A stretch of 64,000 nucleotides of DNA from Gudongella oleilytica. GTDB lineage: Bacteria; Bacillota; Clostridia; Tissierellales; Tissierellaceae. Made by a program: the position numbers and the translations under genes. Below the pieces are notes generated by a model, which saw only the letters and a program-made list of their open reading frames with translations, was not told the DNA's origin and ran no database searches. The stretch's first letter is position 1. Each line of letters begins with the position of its first letter. Below, one piece after another: positions 43,891-51,572 of this stretch. The stretch is from assembly GCF_004101785.1 (NCBI RefSeq), contig NZ_CP035130.1:2046001-2110000 (forward strand). The letters are read 5' to 3'.

Positions 43891-44265
43891 GTGGCTTATA
43901 TGAATGTAGAATTTCCAGGTGGTTTGAGAGTTGATGCCAGAAGTTCCAGGCACCTTATAAAGACTGATCAGAATGGAAGTGATCCAACTCCCTTTGAGTT
44001 GTTCTTAGGGTCTATGGCGACCTGTGCGGGAATCTTTGCACTTGGTTTTTGCAAGAACAAGGGGATAACTACTGAAGGATTGAATATTTCTATGGATCTT
44101 GATGTAAACAGGCAAACAGGCATGATAACTGATGTAATATTCGACGTTAAACTTCCCCAGGGATTCCCTGAAAAGTACAAGGAAGCATTGGTAAGATCAA
44201 TAGAGCTTTGCTCTGTTAAAAAACACATGATGGAGCCTCCAAATTTCCATATAAATACACATTAA
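43891..44265 (+). CDS. OsmC-family peroxide/persulfide-type redox protein
   Basis: 124 residues from a GTG at 43891 (GGAGTG 6 nt upstream). The OsmC fold is clear: PFELFLGSMATCAGIFALGFC near 34-54, with the reactive-site Cys45, and a second Cys in SIELCSVKKHM near 110. Members reduce organic hydroperoxides or handle persulfides with two cysteines in the dimer. The single-gene unit has a near-consensus promoter and a palindromic element in its spacer, so it is probably induced by thiol or metal stress. A 20-bp repeat palindrome ends the transcript. Confidence 0.85.
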   Translation: MAYMNVEFPGGLRVDARSSRHLIKTDQNGSDPTPFELFLGSMATCAGIFALGFCKNKGITTEGLNISMDLDVNRQTGMITDVIFDVKLPQGFPEKYKEALVRSIELCSVKKHMMEPPNFHINTH

Positions 44266-44273
44266 GGGACGTC

Positions 44274-44341
44274 GGGGACGGTTCTTTTTGTCCTGAAATG
44301 TTTCGTTTTTGTAACAATTCGGGACAAAAAGAACCGTCCCC
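44274..44341. repeat. 20-bp perfect inverted repeat (REP/MITE-like element)
   Basis: GGGGACGGTTCTTTTTGTCC (44274-44293) and its exact complement (44322-44341) enclose a 28-nt spacer. GGGGACGGTTC...TTTTTGTCC sequences of this type recur between genes in many bacteria and are often linked to Y1-type REP transposases. The element sits exactly where a GNAT gene is truncated, next to the OsmC stop codon, so it may also act as the OsmC terminator. Confidence 0.65.
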
Positions 44342-44516
44342 AATGTCTTATGCAGCCCTGCGGTTCTGCATATTTCCCTGGCAGAATGTCTAACTCCTCT
44401 TCGAAACCCTGAAAGGAAAGATCAACACCCAGCGATTGTGCGTATTCAATAAAGAGTTCTTTGACAATAACAAGATTCTTATCTGAACCCACGCTTTTAA
44501 AGGTTATTAAATCTAC
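44342..44516 (-). pseudogene. GNAT acetyltransferase N-terminus, truncated by a repeat
   Basis: The minus strand encodes IVKELFIEYAQSLGVDLSFQ, GFEEELDILPGKYAEPQG, the characteristic start of a small GNAT family. It then runs straight into the 20-bp repeat palindrome at 44341. The acetyl-CoA part is lost, so this cannot be a working enzyme. The upstream end is uncertain because there is no clean start codon. Confidence 0.65.
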
Positions 44517-44562
44517 CTTATCAATTTCATCTCCACGAATAAATTAAAGCAGGATGTGAGCT

Positions 44563-45549
44563 TTAATCTAATTGATATACTATCTGGTTTTTCCCATTCC
44601 TCTTTGCCTTATATAGATTTTCATCAGCAAAATGGACGAAATCTGCCATTGTTTCACCTGAATATTGCCATAAGCCGCCGCTGATAGTTATTTTCAGACC
44701 ATCTATGATTACATTGTTCTCAACAGATTTTCTAATTCTTTCCGCTACATTAATCGCATGGGACAACTCAGTATTTGGAAAAATAACGAGAAACTCCTCT
44801 CCTCCATACCTACCTGCATGGTCAGTGCCCCTTATGTTCTTCATCATAATAGCAGCAGTATCTCTCAAAACCTTATCTCCATTGACATGACCCATTGTAT
44901 CATTTACATTCTTAAAATCGTCCAAATCAAACAATGCTATAGTTAGTGGCTGATTGTTTATGTTTGAATTAACCACTTCTCTTTGCAGGTGGTCAATTAT
45001 TGCCCTGTGATTATTTATTTTTGTTAGACCGTCAGTCACTGATTCAACTGCAAGGATCTGATTTTCCCTTTCCAGCTCAAGCTGCATTTCTTTCTTTTCA
45101 GTAATGTCAAATACTATCCCGGCAAGAAATTGAGGTTTCCCATTATCACCCTTCTGAGTCACTTTCCCTCTGTCATAATACCATCTATATGATCCATCTT
45201 TTGCTTTTATCCTGTACTCTACCTCATAAACCTCTGCTTTTCCGTAGAGATGGTCCATCATAGCCTGCATTGCCTTGGAGTGATCCTCCGGGTGAAGCTT
45301 GTCCGTGAAGAATTGATATGTAACCTTTTCAGGGAGCTCATCCATTTGATATCCAAGTGTAATTACCTTAAGCGGATTGAACGTCACTGTATTCGTTCTA
45401 ACATTCCAATACCAGTGCCCCAAATTGCCTGTCCAGGCAAAGTCAAGCCTGTCCTCCTGCTCTTTCTCGTCCAGTAGTTGTCTGTTTAACATCTCCAGCT
45501 CTTCGATTCTTTGAATAAGCTGCTCTTTTGAATAATTGTTGTATTCCAT
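44563..45549 (-). CDS. PAS-GGDEF diguanylate cyclase
   Basis: 328 residues behind AGAGAGGAG. A short coiled coil (1-25) precedes a PAS domain with PAC motif (~40-150; YRIKAKDGSYRWYYDRGKV, GIVFDITEKKEMQ), then a GGDEF domain with an intact active-site loop GRYGGEEFLVIFP (~245). It makes cyclic di-GMP in response to a signal sensed by PAS; no membrane segment is present. An I-site (RxxD) is not obvious to me. It is not adjacent to the larger GGDEF/HD-GYP protein at 6275. Confidence 0.9.
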   Translation of the reverse strand: MEYNNYSKEQLIQRIEELEMLNRQLLDEKEQEDRLDFAWTGNLGHWYWNVRTNTVTFNPLKVITLGYQMDELPEKVTYQFFTDKLHPEDHSKAMQAMMDHLYGKAEVYEVEYRIKAKDGSYRWYYDRGKVTQKGDNGKPQFLAGIVFDITEKKEMQLELERENQILAVESVTDGLTKINNHRAIIDHLQREVVNSNINNQPLTIALFDLDDFKNVNDTMGHVNGDKVLRDTAAIMMKNIRGTDHAGRYGGEEFLVIFPNTELSHAINVAERIRKSVENNVIIDGLKITISGGLWQYSGETMADFVHFADENLYKAKRNGKNQIVYQLD

Positions 45550-45670
45550 GGACTGTGGCTCCTCTCTGAGGTAAGGGTTATACCATGTTAAAGTATAATA
45601 TGATTATATACTCTTTATTCTGTAAATGACTTGATTTTAATGTTAGTGGATATAGCTCTCAATATAACCT

Positions 45671-45823
45671 TTAGAATCCAAATATCTTTCTGCATATATC
45701 TCGACCAGATGCAGTCCTGAATATTTTGTCATAGGTGCTTTTTACAGCCTCCAAGCTGCTGTTCTCCTCGTATAGATTAACCAAAAAGTCAGCCTCTATA
45801 AGAATTTGATAGGCTATACCTTT
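45671..45823 (-). pseudogene. C-terminal scrap of an HD-domain phosphohydrolase
   Basis: In this gap the minus strand reads IAYQILIEADFLVNLYEENS, then EAVKSTYDKIFRTASGRDI, ending at TAA 45671. This is the end of small HD-domain proteins common in Clostridia (the helix-rich tail with EADFLVNLYE). The rest of the gene, including the metal-binding HD, is gone. It abuts the end of the M20 peptidase gene at 45824. Confidence 0.6.
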
Positions 45824-47047
45824 CTATCTCTGTATAAGTATGGTGATGTTATTTGCTACTAACATCTTTTCAAGGAAATTATATATCACTTCACTTGTCT
45901 TTACCACACTATCAATCTCCACGTATTCATCTGAAGAATGAAAATTATCCCCTGAAGGTCCGAAGACAAAGGTAGGGATTTTTAACCTAGTCCCAAGGTA
46001 ATTAAAGTCTCCAATACTTGAGAAGTAATCTATCGCTGCCTTTCTGCCAGTAACCTCTTCAATTGAATTCTGGAGAATAGTTGCATAATGGTCATTTTCG
46101 TCGATGACATAGGGCATAAAACCATCGTTTAAGCTATGGGGCGAGTCTCTGAACACTACCTTTATTTCTGCCCTTATGCCAGCTCTTTCTGCTGCCTCAT
46201 GGACCTCCTTGATGAGATATTCTTTTGTTTCTCCTCTTACTACATGCCTGAATACAGTGAAGCTGGCCAACTCCGCAACACTGCAGGCGGCTCCTCCTCC
46301 CTCGATGGATATCACTGCAATATCTCCTTTTCCCAGCTTATCATCCTCGATAAGTTCTGATTTTTCCAGCTCCACAATAAGCTTTGAGGCCTCTGATATC
46401 GCATTTATCCCCTTCTCGGGATTAGCAGCGTGGGAAGCTTTACCCTTAAGGTATACAGTGTAGTTATACCCTCCCCTTGCTCCCAGGCAAAGCACAGGAA
46501 ATCCCTCTCCTGTAAAACCGCTGCTTGGCTCAGTTACAATGGCACAATCAGCATCATCAGCTAAGCCGTCCAATATGACAGCATCTGTACCTAGACCATA
46601 GGGCCCTTCCTCATCGGATACTATAGTATATATTACTTCACCGGCAAACTCCTTATGGTTATTATGAAACGCCTCAATTGCTGCCATAATAGCTGCGACT
46701 CCGGCCTTCATATCCAAGGCCCCCAGACCGTAGAGCCTTCCATTCCTGGAATGAGCTTTCAAAGGGTCAGTTGACCAGTCTAATGTCTTTTCCACAGTAT
46801 CTGCATGACCATTCAGCAGAATAACAGGACCTGGCCGATTGCCCTTTAGCCTTCCAACTACATTTGTTCCATCATATTTTAGTATTTTATGAACCGAATA
46901 GCTATGTAGTTCAGCCGGAATACTACGAGACTTGAACCAGTTAAAAATATACTTCATTATTTCCTCTTCTCTAAAATATGGACTATAGATGGATACTAAT
47001 TCTGATAATAATTCAATGACATTTTTCGGATCAAATCTTGTCTCCAT
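45824..47047 (-). CDS. M20-family peptidase/deacylase
   Basis: 407 residues from the ATG at 47047 (AGGAGAGG upstream). Metal-site motifs: NGHADTVEK (~77), LGALDMKAGVA (~107), SDEEGPYG (~140), TEPSS and the terminal FGPSGDNFHSSDEYVE. The M20 group includes ArgE, DapE and various aminoacylases; the substrate here cannot be told apart. Its C-terminus runs to a TAA at 45824. It precedes the relic of an HD gene. Confidence 0.86.
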   Translation of the reverse strand: METRFDPKNVIELLSELVSIYSPYFREEEIMKYIFNWFKSRSIPAELHSYSVHKILKYDGTNVVGRLKGNRPGPVILLNGHADTVEKTLDWSTDPLKAHSRNGRLYGLGALDMKAGVAAIMAAIEAFHNNHKEFAGEVIYTIVSDEEGPYGLGTDAVILDGLADDADCAIVTEPSSGFTGEGFPVLCLGARGGYNYTVYLKGKASHAANPEKGINAISEASKLIVELEKSELIEDDKLGKGDIAVISIEGGGAACSVAELASFTVFRHVVRGETKEYLIKEVHEAAERAGIRAEIKVVFRDSPHSLNDGFMPYVIDENDHYATILQNSIEEVTGRKAAIDYFSSIGDFNYLGTRLKIPTFVFGPSGDNFHSSDEYVEIDSVVKTSEVIYNFLEKMLVANNITILIQR

Positions 47048-47103
47048 GCAGTTTCCTCTCCTATTTTTGTAGGTCTGGATTTTTAATAAACACGCCTCAA
47101 GTA

Positions 47104-47141
47104 TCAAAAAAGCAGGATAAGGTCAGCTCCCCTATCCTACT
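47104..47141 (-). terminator. Terminator of the CDGSH gene
   Basis: On the minus strand AGTAGGATA pairs with TATCCTGCT (one G-U type pair), followed by TTTTTTGA. Confidence 0.7.
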
Positions 47142-47188
47142 TTGCTTTCATCATAAAAGAATAATCAACATTATGTATACTTTACTTT

Positions 47189-47431
47189 TTATTCCAAGGT
47201 TAAATGTGTTCCATCACAGAAAGGTGGAGTCTTAGTTTGTTTACAGGTGCAGAAATAAGCTGTTTTGTCTTCTTCAGCTGTATATGCCACAGGATTAAAC
47301 TCAGTCCCCACATGTGAGCCGTCGCAGAACGGTTGGTTCGAGCTTCTACCACATGCACACCAATAATATGTTTCCCCTTTCTTTACATCGACTGCTATTG
47401 GCGCTTTCCCTGCTATTTTGGGCTTTTCCAT
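47189..47431 (-). CDS. Double CDGSH iron-sulfur protein
   Basis: 80 residues from the ATG at 47431 (AAGGAGG 9 nt upstream). Two CDGSH motifs are visible: YWCACGRSSNQPFCDGSH near 27-44 and YFCTCKQTKTPPFCDGTH near 59-76. Each has C-x-C-x9-C-D-G-S/T-H and binds one [2Fe-2S] with three Cys and one His. Bacterial twin-CDGSH proteins of this size are thought to move electrons or clusters. No partner gene is adjacent. It has its own terminator. Confidence 0.88.
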   Translation of the reverse strand: MEKPKIAGKAPIAVDVKKGETYYWCACGRSSNQPFCDGSHVGTEFNPVAYTAEEDKTAYFCTCKQTKTPPFCDGTHLTLE

Positions 47432-47600
47432 GGACAACATCCTCCTTAATATTTAATTATATACCGCTATTATATACTACCCATAATTTAATAACAGTAA
47501 TCAGGAGCATACAATTACTTATATTTTCCATGAATTGACTGATGGTTAAAATGTAGTATATTGCTCTATTGCAACAAAATAATTGTCAAAAATGCCCGTT

Positions 47601-47620
47601 TTCATGTTGCGAATTAATCA
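47601..47620. repeat. Left inverted repeat
   Basis: Half of the 19/20 inverted pair with 54877-54896. A weak -35/-10 pair (TTGCGA at 47608, TATGCT 17 bp on) overlaps it and would drive the transposase. Confidence 0.5.
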
Positions 47621-48239
47621 TATTTTTGCTATGCTGATAGTGTAAATATTTGAACCGCTAATTAACTATTGTGGAGGCACTATGAGCACAAAATCTTTTA
47701 ATGAAAAAGATCTTCGAGATATTGTAGTAGGCTTATCATTTCCACAAGTCAAAGCACTACTGGATTATTATTCAGTAAATAATGGTGTTAATTTTGATAA
47801 AGAAATTAATCAAATCATTACAAATAGCCATCAACGAAAGCTTGAAGAATACGAAATAAACAAGGTCTGCCGTAAGTGTGGATCAGTAACAATAGTGAAA
47901 GATGGGAAAAGAGCTGACGGAGTACAGAAGTATCTCTGCAAGGATTGTAACTCAAGATTTACTCTTTTCAGCGGGACTATACTTGAAAAGACCAATTGGC
48001 ACTGGGATGCTTGGGTCAAAACTCTTGAAATGACAATAAACCATCGTCCTCTTGAGACTATGCAGAATGTGCTCGTTGAGGATTATGGATGTGCTGGTAT
48101 TAACCTAAAGACAATTTGGTTATGGAGATTAAAACTAATACATGCACTTGCAACGATGGAAACACCTATGTTAAGTGGTATTGTGCAAATAGATGAGACA
48201 TTCATAAGAGAGAGCCAGAAGGGCAGCAGGAAGCTTGAA

Positions 48240-48246
48240 ACATATC
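48240..48246. repeat. Target-site duplication, left copy (ACATATC)
   Basis: ACATATC at 48240-48246 is repeated at 50386-50392, on the two sides of the 2139-bp element. Confidence 0.8.
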
Positions 48247-48273
48247 CTTAACTTCCTGAAAAAATTAACTCTC

Positions 48274-48293
48274 AAACCCTATTTTAGGGTTTT
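48274..48293 (+). terminator. Insulating hairpin at the left end of the element
   Basis: AAACCCTA (48274-48281) and TAGGGTTT (48285-48292) form an 8-bp stem, followed by a T on the plus strand. It also overlaps the stop of the small gene. Confidence 0.55.
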
Positions 48294-48508
48294 TCATCCT
48301 CGTTTTCACTCATAAATGCCAAAATTTCATCCAGACTTTTGCTGGTGTTTACGAATGCATTTAGGAGTTCTTTTCCTTGCAGTTCCTGTTTCTTTTTCAT
48401 CAAAACATTCAACTCGTTAAGCGCTGAATCGTACTTATCTTTCAACTGGGAAACCACCTTTTTTTGCTTAGCGATTTTTTCATCAATGGATATACTTCGT
48501 CTGCCCAT
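48284..48508 (-). CDS. Small coiled-coil accessory protein of the insertion sequence
   Basis: 74 residues behind GGGGG-like site. Basic start MGRRSISIDEKIAKQKK, then a heptad-rich coiled coil (about 14-45, QLKDKYDSALNELNVLMKKKQEL), then an acidic tail ending MSENEDEKP. Short proteins of this style occur next to transposases and in other mobile elements of Clostridia. It lies 12 bp downstream of the transposase gene on the same strand, so it is probably co-expressed and could modulate transposition. No function has been shown to my knowledge. Confidence 0.65.
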   Translation of the reverse strand: MGRRSISIDEKIAKQKKVVSQLKDKYDSALNELNVLMKKKQELQGKELLNAFVNTSKSLDEILAFMSENEDEKP

Positions 48509-48520
48509 CTGCCTACCCCC

Positions 48521-50227
48521 TTACAATCCTTCAATCATTTTTAGTTGACTGTTAATGCTTATCGCTTGTTCACGAATGTTTCTTTCAGTCAGATCAAATG
48601 CCTTAAGTATTTCCTTTTGTGTTGCGGTCACGGCATGATCCAAACGGTAATTGCCATCACTCTGACGAATCATCTCTATTTTTTCCAGTTCCCTAAGAGC
48701 TGCTGGAACAGTCATGTAATTCTCGCTTTTGTTGTTTTTCTTCATCTGATCTTTCAAATAGGTGTAAAACTTGTTGCGTATGATCAGTGCGACAAACTCA
48801 ATGAATATCTTGCTATTGACCGATTCACTTCCATGTACCCTGAAGCTTTTGTTGCCCAGATATGACTTGTCTCCTCGGAAGAGTTTCTCAGAACCGTCTC
48901 TACTTTTATAGAGTTCAAGCGCTTCTTCTGCTGTCATTTTTTCAGATGTGATTATTATGAAATATCCGCACAGCTTAATTTCCCTATCAATCACGTCTTG
49001 GCGCTCTCTTGCGAACATAAAGATTCTTTCATCCCCCTGACCATGATAAAAGGGTTCAAAGTAATGGCATAAAGCACTCGGACATTCATATCCCATCTTC
49101 CCTTCTTGGGATTTTAGATATGAGACCATCCTGTCGATTTTTTCTTCCAGCTGTTCGCGTTCGCTTGTTCTCTTGCTTTCGTTAAAGTATATGTGAAAAT
49201 ATCTGTCTTTCTCATCAGAAGGGAACAGTCTCCCTTTCACGGTGGTTCCGCTTACTTTATAGTCCCGAATACTGTGTTTTCGGCTCTCTTCAAAAGTTCC
49301 TTTATTCTCCATCACCAGACTATGGGCATACTTTTTCATACCTTTCATCATGATGACGAAGTCATAACCGCATTTGTCCATATACCGGATGTTTTCTTTA
49401 CTGAAATACCCTCGATCCAGAATGAATCCAACGTGTCGATAGCCATAGCCTTCTGTTTTTTCAAGCATGTACTGTAGCTGTGACACATCTACTATGCTTC
49501 CGGGATACATTTCATAAAATAACGGTTCTCTATTGTTCTTATCGTATGCTATGGAGTAATTCAGTATCGGTTTGTTTTGATCATCCTTGGCATGGCCAAA
49601 TTCAACAAAATCCACATCGCCAGCCTGACAATTTTTGTTCGTCGAATCATAGGATATGTAGATTTTTTCTCTGTGATCCCGATTTTCATTCCATCTGTTG
49701 AGAAATTCAACGCTTTGATCTTTCTTGATTGAAGCTATGAAATCAGACACTTTAGAATCGCTGTACATTCTCATTTTACTGGTAAATAGCGGATGATTGT
49801 ATGCATAATCAGGATAGTACTGACCAGCATTGTTTTCAGTGATGATGGTATAAATCGCGAGATCCAAAAAGAGTCCACCGTCTTTTCCTATTAGATCTCC
49901 CAATAGATCATCCAAGTGATATTCGGCGATGATTCTTTTCAGAACCATATGTGCGCCGACTCTTAAGCAAGCACTTCTACGGGAGGATTTCTTTTCTTCA
50001 GGAAGCTTTGCTTCCGGATAAAAAATCAAGTATTTTTCGTTCGGAATCATCATAGTTGGATCGTCTTCACAGAGCTTTCCGATAGGTGTACTTTTAGGAA
50101 TACTATACTTTTTTTCCGGGTCATAAATGCGATCTGTTTGATAATAAATGTAGGTAGTTCCTCTGATTTTCTTCCTCGTAACTTTTCCTTTTTCCTCAGG
50201 TATTTTCACTCTCACATCAGCGTACAT
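48521..50227 (-). CDS. IS4/IS1634-like DDE transposase
   Basis: 568 residues. The catalytic acids appear as IYISYDSTNKNC, FILDRGYFSKENI and the C-terminal E in YKSRDGSEKLFRGDKSY. That last block fits the Y-(2)-R-(3)-E-(6)-K signature of the IS4 superfamily exactly. The N-terminus (KKIRGTTYIYYQTDRIYDPEKKY) resembles IS1634-type proteins. It should cut and join the element's ends. Promoter TTGATT/TATTAT and a 26-bp palindrome lie directly upstream (50238-50292). Intact frame, so the element may be active. Confidence 0.9.
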   Translation of the reverse strand: MYADVRVKIPEEKGKVTRKKIRGTTYIYYQTDRIYDPEKKYSIPKSTPIGKLCEDDPTMMIPNEKYLIFYPEAKLPEEKKSSRRSACLRVGAHMVLKRIIAEYHLDDLLGDLIGKDGGLFLDLAIYTIITENNAGQYYPDYAYNHPLFTSKMRMYSDSKVSDFIASIKKDQSVEFLNRWNENRDHREKIYISYDSTNKNCQAGDVDFVEFGHAKDDQNKPILNYSIAYDKNNREPLFYEMYPGSIVDVSQLQYMLEKTEGYGYRHVGFILDRGYFSKENIRYMDKCGYDFVIMMKGMKKYAHSLVMENKGTFEESRKHSIRDYKVSGTTVKGRLFPSDEKDRYFHIYFNESKRTSEREQLEEKIDRMVSYLKSQEGKMGYECPSALCHYFEPFYHGQGDERIFMFARERQDVIDREIKLCGYFIIITSEKMTAEEALELYKSRDGSEKLFRGDKSYLGNKSFRVHGSESVNSKIFIEFVALIIRNKFYTYLKDQMKKNNKSENYMTVPAALRELEKIEMIRQSDGNYRLDHAVTATQKEILKAFDLTERNIREQAISINSQLKMIEGL

Positions 50228-50237
50228 ATTGGCCCCC

Positions 50238-50263
50238 TATAGAGAGTTAATTAACTCTCTATA
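50238..50263. promoter_or_regulatory. 26-bp perfect palindrome before the transposase gene
   Basis: TATAGAGAGTTAA joined to TTAACTCTCTATA. It sits between the -10 box and the start codon at 50227. The same GAGAGTTAA/TTAACTCTC motif occurs near both ends of the element (48265-48273 and 50360-50368). Likely a repressor site for the transposase itself. Confidence 0.65.
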
Positions 50264-50292
50264 ATAATACCATATTTCACTGGGAAAATCAA
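50264..50292 (-). promoter_or_regulatory. Transposase promoter
   Basis: On the minus strand TTGATT (50292-50287) and TATTAT (50269-50264) are 17 bp apart, immediately upstream of the palindrome. Confidence 0.65.
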
Positions 50293-50385
50293 TAAAAATC
50301 TGCTTTTCCCGTTGAAAAACAGACGTTTTCAGAGCATCAAAAACACTATTCGAATCCCTGAGAGTTAATTAGATTGGAAGTTCAG

Positions 50386-50392
50386 ACATATC
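50386..50392. repeat. Target-site duplication, right copy (ACATATC)
   Basis: Identical to 48240-48246. Confidence 0.8.
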
Positions 50393-51345
50393 TACCCAAG
50401 CCTAATATACGAAAACCCAGATACGGCGCTCATCCGTCCAAATTGGGCGTCATGGGTCCTGAATTTGCTACGGTAGTCACTGCCATAGATAACAGAGGGT
50501 ACTGTGTTTGTGAGGTCTCTGCGCTTGGAAAAATAACAGAAGATGTGATTGTAGACTTCGTAGAAAAACATGTGAATAATCCTGCTTTCATATGTTCAGA
50601 TGCAAATACTGTTTATAACAAAATATGCAGCTTACTCGACATTCCACATTATATCAAGCCTTCTAACTATGACGACATTCTAAAGAAAAGTGGATATGAG
50701 GAACCTGATGATACCGATCCAACGAAGGCAGCTATTACGAGGACTAACAATGAAAGACTTCTGGAAAAGCTTTATTTTGCAGAGAAGATCGACTATATAA
50801 GTAATAGGGGGAATCTTTCATATCAAGAATTGCTTCAATTAAAAAGAGCAAATGGGCTAAATCTTGCCCGTGTGAACGAGCTGCATAAAGACATTAAGAA
50901 CTTTATCAATAGAGGAATGACGAATGTATCAACAAAATATCTTCAGGATTATATTGGATTTTTCACTTACATTAGGAATTGGAGAGTCACCAATGGAAAG
51001 TATCCAACTTCCATCAAAGATGCTGAGGAGATTTTTGTTGAGATCTTAAGGAAAAATGTTAACTATACCATAGGTGATGCCAGGGCTCAACAAATAGAGA
51101 TACCAAAGCCAAGTACCAGATATGTGACACTCCTTGATCTCAATACCGAAAAGGCAAGAAATGCCAGCAATAATAAGTATTTTAAATTTAGTGAAGAAGA
51201 TGGGGTTAGAACATTTAATAAGAGAGAGTATCTTTTAGACCAGCCAAAATCAAAGCTCTATGCAATATGTAAAGAGAGTAAATTAACGAAATACAGGAAA
51301 TTAGCCCTTTATTCGCTGGTTAGTTTGATATTGAAGCAACCAAAC

Positions 51346-51410
51346 ATTGAAGATATAATCTATAAGTTAATTTCCGAGGACCAACATATTAAAATATCGC
51401 AAGAGGATTT
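51346..51410 (+). repeat. 65-bp direct repeat, left copy
   Basis: The 65 bases are identical to 53441-53505 and encode IEDIIYKLISEDQHIKISQ of the interrupted transposase. They flank the second insertion sequence. IS1634 is known to create long and variable target duplications. Confidence 0.9.
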
Positions 51411-51456
51411 CCTGACTTTGGAAGGAAAACAAATAAAAATAAATAGCATAACTTCT

Positions 51457-51490
51457 AAAACCTTGAATTCTCAAACGAATTCAGGGTTTT
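51457..51490 (+). terminator. Insulating terminator at the left end of the element
   Basis: AAAACCTTGAATTC pairs with GAATTCAGGGTTTT (one T-G) and is followed by ATTTT. It lies upstream of the transposase promoter region, so it shields the gene from outside transcription. Confidence 0.7.
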
Positions 51491-51572
51491 ATTTTGGAAA
51501 AACATGGTTTAACTATGTACACTTATAATCACTTATGATATAATATAAGTAAATAGGTGTTGGAGGTGCCAG

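Larger units (their letters stand above)
48247..50385 (-). mobile_element. IS4/IS1634-like insertion sequence, 2139 bp
   Basis: The ends are CTTAACTTCC at 48247 and, on the other strand, CTGAACTTCC at 50385 (9 of 10 match), with a further shared TTAACTCTCA some 15 bp inside each. Seven-base target repeats flank it. It holds a transposase (48521-50227) and a small coiled-coil gene (48284-48508), both leftward. A hairpin AAACCCTA/TAGGGTTT with a T-run (48274-48293) at the left end would stop outside transcription from entering. Confidence 0.85.

Noticed and set aside
50374-51528. 384-residue gene with its own start
   Set aside because: It begins inside the inserted element's end and finishes inside the other element. 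It is the middle segment of the interrupted IS1595 transposase.
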